Source of the DNA: an uncultured Helicobacteraceae bacterium
GTDB taxonomy: Bacteria; Campylobacterota; Campylobacteria; Campylobacterales; Helicobacteraceae
Direction: 5' to 3'
NCBI GenBank assembly: GCA_947176375.1
Contig: CAMWQM010000004.1
Location: forward strand, 1 to 64,000
DNA length: 64,000 nt
This document shows, in pieces, positions 50,177 through 58,863 of the stretch (position 1 is the stretch's first letter; the number at the start of each line of letters is the position of its first letter). The notes under the pieces are model-generated. The model had not been told where the DNA came from. It saw nothing but the letters and a program-made list of their open reading frames with translations, and searched no databases. The translations under genes and the position numbers were made by a program.

Positions 50177-52262
50177 TTATTTAGAATCTTCTAAAGATTC
50201 ATCTAATTTTATTTGAATTATCTCATCACTATATCCATAGCGCAGAATCCAGCTTGATATAGCCTTGTTAAGATGATAGGTAAAGTAAATTAACTCTAGT
50301 TTATTTTCCTTTAAAGTTTTGGAATCTAGGATAATTTCCTTTTGCTTATTTTTATTTGCTTCTACAAAAAGATTGATTAGATTCCTTGAAGATTCTCTAT
50401 ATGGATAGTATTTATTAAAAACTTCTTCATATTTATTAATCAAAGATAACCCTAGATTCACCACAAAAATAATCATAAATAACGATGAAATAAAAGCAAT
50501 AAACTTATTATTAGAATCTTTACACTCTAGCAATAAAACAAACAAAGCAAAAAATATAAATCCAAGCAGCATCCAAGTCGTATAAGGAACATTAATAGCA
50601 CAAAATCCAATAATCCCAATAATACCGACAATTATCATTGCAAACATTATAAAATACTTTTTTGACACTCCGCTAAATAGCCTAAAAGATAGATAAATCA
50701 ATAATAAGATTCCAAATAATACAATGGGTAAAAAAAGCCTATTATTATGGACTAATAAAGTAATATTATTAAATATATTTTCAAATATTGAGGAATCTAC
50801 CAAAACTTCCTGTTGTCTTTGGCCTCGCCCAGATAATATAGTCATAATAAAAGCGCTAGGTATCATAAAAATAAATAAAGCAAAATAATAAAAAATGGAT
50901 AAATTTATCTTATGTCTATTTTTTAAAAGCAAAATCTTTTCTATAAACAAATAATAAAGCAACATAAAACTACATAATCCAAAAATCCCAAGAGACGTCA
51001 TTTCAAGTCCAAAAGCACAAAAATAAACAAATAGAAATAAAATACCAAAATGAAAATAAACATTTTTAGAAAATCTAATTTCTTTTTCAAATAAAAAATA
51101 ATATAGCAGTGGTAAGAATACGCTCACAGAAATTCCAGCAGTGAAAATATAGGCTGCTTTTGGAACAAACTCTATATAATCAATAGTCATATAAAGAATA
51201 AATAACGAAATGGTGATAAAAATTATTTTAAAATCCTTTTTATCATTTAAAAACCACAATAAAAGTGAGCAGGCAAAAAATGTTAGAAAATAAAATACAA
51301 CTGAAAAAAATGATGAAACTATCCTAAAAGCATTTAGCGCATCTACACCAAAAGCAATCAAAAATTCCCCAAAAGGACGCATACTAATAGACATAAGAAT
51401 ATCACCTATATGCCTACCTCGCTGCCAACCAAAGCTCGTTGTTGTTAAATGATAAAAACTATTATAATCCACGCTATAAACCCAATCATCATATTGCATT
51501 ATAGCTAAGCTTTGATTTGCAACTATTAATAACATAATGGCGATAGAATATAAAATTAACATAATGTTAAAATTAGAAGATACAAAAAGATAAATATCCT
51601 TAAAACTAAAATATATATTTTTAGTGTAATTTGAAATAGCAGCATTTGTAGAAGTGTTAGCTATGGAAGCATTTGAAGCATAATTTATGGAATTACTATT
51701 TGCAAAAGTTGAGTTAAAAAACTTAACTATAAGCATTTTATTTTTTAGATAAGCAATAATGCTAAGTAGCAAAATCACTATACAAGCCAAATGTAGTATA
51801 AGCTTATTTTGCAGTTTTAGAGTATATGGTATGTTTTCAAATATTGTAGAATCTAGAAGCATTTCTTTGCTCTCAAAGGTGCCTATGCCTGAAGCATTAT
51901 TCATCATAACATTATTAATATATTTTGGCAGACTAGTAAAATCTGGATAGATTTTATAAATATCACTTTTTCTAAAAATTTTATTATGCGTCTTTACTCT
52001 AAAAGAGTAGCTAAAGGTGGAAAATTGCTGAGTATTTAAATAGTCTATGAAGTCTTGTTGGCTCCAAAAGTCATCTTGCTTTTTAGTGCTATTGTTTAAT
52101 AAAAGCGTTTGTTTAATATCAAATTTTATATCATCTATATAACCATCATTTCTACTGCCCCCCCCCTAAGAAGTAAAATACAGCTACTATGATACAAATA
52201 GAAACAAGTAATATATAAACTACACTTTTTATTTTGGCACTATTATCCTTTATATCATCCAT
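50177..52262 (-). CDS. phase-variable multi-pass membrane protein of the surface-glycan locus (OFF in this assembly)
   Basis: The gene starts with ATG at 52262 and a membrane helix (SVVYILLVSICIIVAVF). It reaches a run of nine G (minus strand; C9 at 52158-52166) and then hits TAG at 52152 after 36 residues. With eight or eleven G it would read on as SRNDGYIDDIKFDIKQ and continue in one frame to 50177, giving about 694 residues. The last 576 are open here. That part has ten or more hydrophobic segments and an early MQYDDWVYS loop, as in GT-C type glycosyltransferases or related polymerase/ligase proteins. No precise family is assigned. It is the last gene of the locus and has its own candidate promoter. 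Confidence 0.7.
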
Positions 52263-52315
52263 TTAAAAACCTTTTAATATTTTGTATTTGCTTAGATTTT
52301 GACTTTAAATTCGGG

Positions 52316-52321
52316 ATTATA
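52316..52321 (-). promoter_or_regulatory. candidate -10 box for the phase-variable membrane gene
   Basis: TATAAT on the minus strand preceded by TTATAG, 54 bases before the ATG at 52262. Confidence 0.4.
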
Positions 52322-52436
52322 CTATAAAAAATATTTTAGAGATTTAAAAATCATTATTATTTTTCCATCATCATATTTAACAATAAACCATTTTTTACGA
52401 CTATAAAATTAATGCAATTTTAATAAACTAAAATTA

Positions 52437-53635
52437 CTACATATCTTTTAAAATCATATTTATGGAATCTAGTGGTGAAATCTCAAAGGTATTAATCTCT
52501 ATAATTTTTGAAACATCAATAAATGGAAATGTTCTCAAACTAAAAACATACATCCAATCATATACATCAAAATAATCTGGTGGCAAAGCACAATAAGGTG
52601 TATATAGAATCCAAGTTGGCACATTTGTTTGTGATAAAAACTCAATAAATCCACTCCGTAAAGAAACGATTGCTTTAGAAAGCCTAGCCAAAGCAAATGC
52701 CTCATTAAAAGTGAGCTGGCAAGTTTTATAATTAAGTCTTTTATCAAAATCTAGATCTTCCCCAACAATATTTAGAAAAACATCATACCCTTTTGATTTA
52801 AATCTAGCCATCAAAAAATTCCAAAAATTACCATCATAACTTCTAGCACTTTCAGCCTCTGGAGCAATGAATATAAACTTCTGCAAATCCAGCCCAATTT
52901 CTGCAACTTTTTTTAACATATTATTTTCATCGATTATAGGGATTTTAATTCTGTTAAAATGCAAATCCTTCTCACTAAAATCAAAATGCTTATAAAAACA
53001 ATCAAAAACATTCATAATATTATGCATTCTTGCATTATAGAATCTTGTCGTAAAGCAAGTGATAAATCTAGTATTTTCATAAATAAACTCATCTCTTGCA
53101 CTTAAAAATATATAAAAATTTTCATCTATATTTTGTTTATTGATATATGAAATTTTTGGATAAATCGAATTTATCATATCGATATGATATTTTCTGATTA
53201 CTAATACACAGGGATTCTTAGTATTATATTTTTTATTAAGAAAATCAATGAAATATGTAAGCATCGTGTAGAATTCGCCACTACCTGATTGCACAACATA
53301 TACAATATCATATTGTTGAAAGTGTTTTAAATATTGCTTTTTAATTTCATCAATTTTTCTGATTTTAACATTACAAAGATAGTAGATTTTATATTTTACA
53401 TTATAAATAATTTTTATGCTAAATATTTTGAAGATTATAATTAGCTTATACTTCCTTCCTTTGTGAGAATTACGCAAAGTAATCGTCTCTACCCCCCCCA
53501 TAGTAGTTTTTGAACTTTTTTATTTAAATGTTTATTAATGCCATACCCGCTTTTAAAAGTTTTCTCAACAATATTTAAGCCCAAAAACTTATATATTGTC
53601 CTATTTTGCTCTTTTATTTTCCTATAGATTCTCAA
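52437..53635 (-). CDS. phase-variable glycosyltransferase-like protein (tract G8, out of frame)
   Basis: A TTG at 53635 with a very strong AAGGAGGAG site opens a frame (RIYRKIKEQNRTIYKFLG). It ends in TAG right after a run of eight G (C8 at 53492-53499). Nine G would join it to the downstream frame VETITLRNSHKGRKY, giving about 398 residues ending at 52437. An ATG formed by the tract itself could begin the 354-residue part but has no ribosome site. The C-terminal half (FIFIAPEAESARSYDG, LTFNEAFALARLSKAIVSLRSGF) resembles GT-B type transferases such as family 9 and is paralogous to the next gene upstream. Substrate unknown. Confidence 0.65.
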
Positions 53636-53650
53636 TTTTAGCTCCTCCTT

Positions 53651-54725
53651 TTATAAAATATTTTTATCAATTAAATCTTTAAGGATAGTTTCTATTTTTG
53701 GAGCTTGTTTTATTTTAGAGTAGTTTTTTAAAAACATAAATCCGCCTTTAAAAAAATTCTTATACATTTTAGTAATTGCCTCTCCTAGCTTGTATTCATA
53801 AGATTCCATTAATCTTAAATCTAATAATTCTTTTAAATGCTTATTTTTCTTAATCACTCTATACAAACTAAAAGGTAGCCTAATTCTGCTAGAAAATCCC
53901 CTCTTTTGCACTCTTTGATAAACTTTAAAAAATAAATGAGATTCCACATTTGGCAAGATAATCTCCCTTGCACTTTCACTCAAACCTAACACTTTTAGGG
54001 AATAAAAATCTAAAATCTCTTTATTTGGATAGTAAATCTCTAAATTTTTGCAATCTCTTGCGATAATATCACAAAATCCCGAACGCATAGATACCACACC
54101 ACCACAAGATAAAGCCAAAGCAATAGCTTCACTCAAAGTAAGAGGTAGAACATAACTCCCATTAAATAAAAAATGATTTTCCCTTGTCAAGTTTAAAACA
54201 ATGCTATAACCGCTTTCTTGCAGTTTTGCGCATTTAGCCCTAAAAATAGCAAGTGGCATAGAAGCCATAGACCTTGCTTCTGGCAAAAAAAGAATAATTT
54301 TTTCAAGTGGAGCTATGGAATGTAGTTTAGATATTAGATTCTTATTAATTTTTGGCATATTTATGGGCTTTGCTAAAATCGTATTACTAGAGAGATTAAA
54401 TAGAGTTAAATACATTTTTAATATATTTTCTTTTATAATTTCAATTTTTTGCAGTGGAATGGGATGAGCTGGATACAATTTACCCAAAGTTGGAATTTTC
54501 ACCATATCATTTGCTAGATTCATAGATCCCCCCCCCCATATCATAAATAATATAATCACTAATATCAAAGCATTCCATTATAGCTCTATGGGAATCTTTA
54601 ATCACAAAAATAATTTTTGAGCCAAATTTACGCTCTAAAACCTCTTTTAGCGAACATAGAAAGTAAGTATCACCAATCCCGAAGTTAGATACGAAATAAT
54701 AAAAATTATTATTTAGCTGTTTCAT
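53651..54725 (-). CDS. phase-variable glycosyltransferase-like protein (tract G10, out of frame)
   Basis: Starts at ATG 54725 (MKQLNNNFYYFVSNFGIGDTYF, a GT-B-like N-terminus with FGIGD). It enters a run of ten G (C10 at 54528-54537) and stops as IYESSK at 54507. With nine G the frame continues as GGGSMNLANDMVKIP to 53651, giving about 358 residues. The C-terminal half carries LFLPEARSMASMP and LTLSEAIALALSCGGVVSMRSGF, aligning with the neighbouring gene at 52437, so the pair arose by duplication. An AAGGATAG ribosome site precedes the ATG, just after the stop of the 54734 gene. Confidence 0.68.
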
Positions 54726-54733
54726 AACTATCC

Positions 54734-55696
54734 TTAAGGTAAAGTAAATTGGACTGCTTCCTTATCAATTTTATATTTAGATAATCCCATATAATATTCA
54801 CTAGGTATGATAATAGTACCCCCCCCCCATTTTTGAGTGAAGTAAACTTGAAGGCGCTTATTTTCATTTACATTACCATAATGGATAAAATAAGAATCAT
54901 CTATATAAAAAACTTTATTATTCATTAAATTAATATCATTTAAATATGCAAAATATGAATCTAAATTTATATTTTTTCCTGTTTCGATGGTATAATATTT
55001 TTCCTCCCACCAAGAATTATCATTATGTTTTTCAAATATATCAAAATAATCTATTTTCATTTGACTATAAGTAATCCCAAAAGACCATGGCTTATTTGCG
55101 AATCTACTTAAATACATGTCTAATGAAAAGTTATCAATATTATTTCCTATTGCATATTGCTTTATTTCCAATAATTTTTTAGCTAATAATTCTGGCTTGA
55201 TGAGAAATAATATATCATCAGAATCTATATTAAAAAAATCTTTATAATTATTTTGCTTTGCGTGATAGTATGTGCTTAAATGTGCATATGCTGCATTTTT
55301 CCATTTTGGTGTAATAAATGCTTTAACAAGTTTTGAGAGATAATCATTTTTAATGCTTTTTATAAACTTTATATTTAAATCCTTAAAAGTAATTCTTCTT
55401 AAAATATTAAATTCAAGCTTTTTGTTATCACAAATAATATAAAAATCTCCACCCAAAATATTAATTACATCAATCCAATACTGCAAACATATATACGCAT
55501 CATCAGCAAATCTATTAAACTTAAGATAAAAAATTTCTTTTGGTTGTTGTTTGTTTATATTATTCTTATATAATAATTCTATATTAAATATTTTTTGTTT
55601 ATTTTTTTTATATTCAAACACAAGTGTATCAAACAAATAGATTCTTCTAAATTTACCACTTAGTGTATTTATGTTAATTTTTCTAAAAATCCTCAA
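54734..55696 (-). CDS. glycan-locus protein with an in-frame G10 tract near its end
   Basis: A 320-residue protein, probably a glycosyltransferase. It has segments such as FNRFADDAYICLQYW and FFNIDSDDILFLIKPELLA, the latter resembling an acidic DxDD metal and sugar-nucleotide site. A run of ten G (C10 at 54819-54828) encodes WGGG in FTQKWGGGTIIIP, 29 residues before the stop. In this assembly it is in frame. Nine G would replace the tail by a longer one running into the next gene, while eleven would stop after about six codons. No family assigned with certainty. Confidence 0.6.
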   Translation of the reverse strand: MRIFRKININTLSGKFRRIYLFDTLVFEYKKNKQKIFNIELLYKNNINKQQPKEIFYLKFNRFADDAYICLQYWIDVINILGGDFYIICDNKKLEFNILRRITFKDLNIKFIKSIKNDYLSKLVKAFITPKWKNAAYAHLSTYYHAKQNNYKDFFNIDSDDILFLIKPELLAKKLLEIKQYAIGNNIDNFSLDMYLSRFANKPWSFGITYSQMKIDYFDIFEKHNDNSWWEEKYYTIETGKNINLDSYFAYLNDINLMNNKVFYIDDSYFIHYGNVNENKRLQVYFTQKWGGGTIIIPSEYYMGLSKYKIDKEAVQFTLP

Positions 55697-55736
55697 AATA
55701 ATTTTTACTCCTTTTTTTAATTTTAATAATTAGTTT

Positions 55737-56204
55737 TTATAAATTATTATTTATCTTGTAATGTATTTTTAATTTAGAATCTCTGGCTTTATTTATTGCA
55801 AATGCCATTTTTAGCCCGCTAGGCTTATTATCATTGATTAGGATTCTCTCTCCATTTGGGAGATTAGGGATTAGATAGTCGTATCTAATATTATTTGCTT
55901 TTAGGAAGCTTTTTAAAGACTTTATATATTTTTGTTCTCTTGCAGTTAAAAGTATCACTACGTCATTTGGACTTAATTTGCTAAAGAACTCCCTCGCTCC
56001 CTCAAGCAATGTATCAAATCCATCAATTTTAAATCCATTATGTTTTAAAATCGTTCCATCAATATCAAATATCCAAGTTTTATTTAAGGTTGATAATTCC
56101 AGCTCTTTACTTCTCGTATTTAATTTGTTTAGATTCTTTATATCTTCTATTTTTTTTGAATTTAGATTCTTCATATTTAAGTTATTTGTATTTTGATTAT
56201 TCAT
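55737..56204 (-). CDS. small HAD phosphatase, EcbF/BcbF capsule type
   Basis: About 155 residues. An Asn-rich N-terminal segment of ~45 residues precedes a minimal HAD domain. Its nucleophile motif is WIFDIDGTILKH, motif II is VVILLTARE, and the later ILINDNKPSG holds the acidic motif. Small HAD proteins of this kind (EcbF/BcbF) occur in capsule clusters next to nucleotidyltransferases. The ATG at 56204 overlaps the stop of the preceding small ORF as ATGA; an in-frame ATG at 56216 is the alternative. It acts presumably on a sugar or alcohol phosphate. Confidence 0.72.
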   Translation of the reverse strand: MNNQNTNNLNMKNLNSKKIEDIKNLNKLNTRSKELELSTLNKTWIFDIDGTILKHNGFKIDGFDTLLEGAREFFSKLSPNDVVILLTAREQKYIKSLKSFLKANNIRYDYLIPNLPNGERILINDNKPSGLKMAFAINKARDSKLKIHYKINNNL

Positions 56205-56410
56205 TTTAAATTCCACATTAGATTTGCATTAGCTTTGTAGAATCCATTTTCAATAAATATGTTAGTTTCTATGGATTTAGATTTTATTGTGGAAAATAAA
56301 TTAGATTCAAACTTAAAATCTCTACTAGATTCCATATTAAATTTAGTATTAATTTTAATCCTATAGATTCTATTTTTTATTTTAAATTCCGCATTCCAAA
56401 GATTTTTCAT
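56201..56410 (-). CDS. small hypothetical protein in the glycan locus
   Basis: A 69-residue basic protein (MKNLWNAEFKIKNRIYRIKI) with alternating charged and hydrophobic residues suggestive of beta strands and no known domain. Its start overlaps the end of the fused nucleotidyltransferase-kinase gene by four bases and its end overlaps the HAD gene, so it lies in a tightly coupled run and is likely translated. Confidence 0.5.
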   Translation of the reverse strand: MKNLWNAEFKIKNRIYRIKINTKFNMESSRDFKFESNLFSTIKSKSIETNIFIENGFYKANANLMWNLK

Positions 56411-58296
56411 AACACTTCTCCTAGCTTCACTATTCCATTATAAAATGCTCCACATATAGAATCATAGTCCTCCCACGCATAAGTAGTAAGGCTTAACCAA
56501 ATGATAGAATGAAGAAGCTTAATTTTATACCTAGATACATTTGGAATACAATCAAAGAAAAACTCCTCCATATCAGCCCAGCTATTTGGCTTTATAGCAA
56601 ACTCAACTTCCTTTTCTTTAATATCAAGCGTGAATTTCTTACAATTAAAATGGTCATATCCACCATTTAGTGAATAATAAAGCTTTGCCCAATCATAATC
56701 CTCATCGCCATATAATTTACTTTTGCCAAAGTATCCTCTGGGATCGATTAGAATTGCATTCATATTAAATGTATCAAACATTAGATTTGAGAATGTGCAA
56801 TCCCCGTGAATTAAACAAAATTCTTTAGGATAAATTGAGGCGATTGCTCTCTCTAGCTCATCTTTATTAAAAAAGACATTTTTATAATATGAGCCATTGA
56901 TTTTAATAAACTCATCTTTGGCAAATGGAATTAGGTTCTCAACCTTATTTAATCTCTCTAAAGTTTTAGTTAAATAAGTCTCTTTCACATCAGAGATATT
57001 TGCTTCTTTTTTGGATTCCAGATTATGGAGTTCTTTTAGAGCATTTATTAGCTTTTTTAGGATTTCTTGTTTTTGGGATTTTGTTAGGCAATCATATTTA
57101 AAGATATTCTTACCTACAACCTTTTTCATCACCAAAGGCTCATAGCTATGAATCTCAGGGATATTCTTATATCCTAGCGCTTTTGTGTGCCTATACCAAG
57201 CAATCTCATTTTTAGCAATTTCCTTACCATAGTCTGTAATGCCTATCTTTGTAACATTATCATCGATAAATTCTATTTTATTAAAAGGTCTGCAATGCAA
57301 AGTTACATTATTATCCGCATATGCTAGCATTGTGCCAATCTCTCTACTTCCATACAAATCTAGCCTCTCAAAACTAATATTTTGATTTTGAAGCCATTTG
57401 ACGAATGCTCCCTCTTCGCTGATATTTTCTAAAACTCTCTTACCACTAAAGATAAATAGCCCAGCTACGCCATTTTCTTTGGATGGTTGCTTTATGAATT
57501 GATTATCAATATAAGAGTAGCGACATTCAAATTCCTTTGAGATTCCTATGTAGTTGGTGGAATCTATTTTATTATTTAAATTAGAAACTAAATTATTTTT
57601 GGAATCTAGTTTGGTTTCATTGCTAGATTTTATATTTTTGGAATCTAAATATAATGATTTTGCAAAGTCTTTAAATTTAGCTAAATGGGGGGGGGTAGAG
57701 GAGGACTCTGAAATAGAATCTAACGCAGTAGAATCTAGCATTAAATCTTTTAAATTGGATTCTACTTTTATGCTAGATTCTAAAGTGGAATCTAAAATAG
57801 GATATTTAGAATCTTTATTGCTTTTAAATCCTTGTGTAGAAAATTCATTTGAATTAGAATCTTTTTTATTAGTTTCGTTTAATTGATTGTAAGTTTCTAA
57901 ATTAATAGAGTTTTTAGAATAGTGAGTGAAAGCTTTAGAACTTAAAATATTTTCTATTGGTGTTTTTAGAGCTTGTGAGAGGATAATATCACACCAAATT
58001 ATCATAAATGGCTCATTATCGCCATAAGGTGCGATAGCCTCTTTTATCCCAGCAATTGTGCCTTGTTTCTTAGCTTGTAATAGTTTGTAGTCATAATTTT
58101 TAGCAAAGATATTTAGATATTTTCTTAATACCTCAATTTTATAATCAGCAATGATTGTGAATTCTGCCTCACTAAACATCTCAAATATATGAAAAATTAT
58201 AGGAAGGTTATTCATAGGCACAAGGCATTTAGGCTTGTTTCTAGTTAGCCCTTCTAATCTTGTGCCTCTCCCACCTGCTTGAATAATAATATTCAT
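56407..58296 (-). CDS. fused sugar-phosphate-type nucleotidyltransferase and choline/aminoglycoside-kinase-like protein
   Basis: A 629-residue two-domain enzyme. Residues 1-115 are an NTP-transferase domain (IIIQAGGRGTRLEGLTRNKPKCLVPM, then IIWCDIILS). Residues ~120-255 are a low-complexity insert rich in LDS, ESS and KNS, containing SSSTPPHLAK encoded by a run of nine C (G9 at 57687-57695). Residues ~255-330 complete the transferase. The C-terminal ~300 residues are a protein-kinase-like small-molecule kinase with HGDCTFSNLMFD and ILIDPRG. It could phosphorylate a small alcohol or sugar and then activate it as an NDP derivative, as separate LicA/LicC or BcbE/BcbG-type proteins do. The tract is in frame here; a change of one would sever the kinase. 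Confidence 0.75.
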   Translation of the reverse strand: MNIIIQAGGRGTRLEGLTRNKPKCLVPMNNLPIIFHIFEMFSEAEFTIIADYKIEVLRKYLNIFAKNYDYKLLQAKKQGTIAGIKEAIAPYGDNEPFMIIWCDIILSQALKTPIENILSSKAFTHYSKNSINLETYNQLNETNKKDSNSNEFSTQGFKSNKDSKYPILDSTLESSIKVESNLKDLMLDSTALDSISESSSTPPHLAKFKDFAKSLYLDSKNIKSSNETKLDSKNNLVSNLNNKIDSTNYIGISKEFECRYSYIDNQFIKQPSKENGVAGLFIFSGKRVLENISEEGAFVKWLQNQNISFERLDLYGSREIGTMLAYADNNVTLHCRPFNKIEFIDDNVTKIGITDYGKEIAKNEIAWYRHTKALGYKNIPEIHSYEPLVMKKVVGKNIFKYDCLTKSQKQEILKKLINALKELHNLESKKEANISDVKETYLTKTLERLNKVENLIPFAKDEFIKINGSYYKNVFFNKDELERAIASIYPKEFCLIHGDCTFSNLMFDTFNMNAILIDPRGYFGKSKLYGDEDYDWAKLYYSLNGGYDHFNCKKFTLDIKEKEVEFAIKPNSWADMEEFFFDCIPNVSRYKIKLLHSIIWLSLTTYAWEDYDSICGAFYNGIVKLGEVL

Positions 58297-58863
58297 TAAA
58301 AAACCTTTTAGAAACTTTTATTTTTACTTTATCATTGTTTAAAAATTATTAATCTTCTCTTCCTAAAAAACCAATTATAAAACTAACTTACAAAACTATT
58401 TATTTTTAAACTATCACTGCAATCTATTTGTTAAAAAATGCTAGGATTCTAGAAAATCAAATAATTTAATTCTATCAATTTAGTGCAACTATTTATAATT
58501 TATTGCAATGATTTTATAGTGATTGTTTAAAATAAATCTGTAATATTTACAAATCTAATCTTAATGTTTAATTAATAGAAAAGATTGTGATTTGGCTGTA
58601 TAACTTGTTACTACTTTTATAATATCTATATGATAGATTGATTTTTATTAAATTATTTCATATTATCAATAAATACTATTATTTAATATCTATCTAAAAT
58701 TTTCATTAAGAAGCTATTTAATATTTTAGTTAAAAAATTAAATAAAAAATTTCATCTTACTTGTTTGATTGTTGGTGTTTTGTGAAATTTATATGAAGTT
58801 TCTCTTGCTTGTTAAAAGCAAGAGAATTGTATTTTCAGAATTATTTTTATATTTTATATGTAA
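58297..58863. other. AT-rich spacer with the glycan-locus promoter
   Basis: A 567-base gap between the fused enzyme gene and dnaK. A TATAAT on the minus strand at 58374-58379, 78 bases before the ATG at 58296, is a candidate promoter for the glycan operon. A hairpin lies at 58801-58825. No other feature is visible. Confidence 0.4.
58801..58825 (-). repeat. 10-bp hairpin downstream of dnaK
   Basis: TCTCTTGCTT (58801-58810) and AAGCAAGAGA (58816-58825) pair perfectly, about 40 bases after the dnaK stop. There is no U-tract on the minus strand, so it may be a weak terminator or an mRNA end stabiliser. Confidence 0.45.

Noticed and set aside
52152..52262. 36-residue peptide before the G9 tract as a gene of its own
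   Set aside because: It is the truncated product of the OFF state of the membrane protein gene.
53499..53501. ATG formed at the edge of the G8 tract as start of a 354-residue protein
   Set aside because: No ribosome site; a strong site and TTG start at 53635 lead into the tract one base out of frame.
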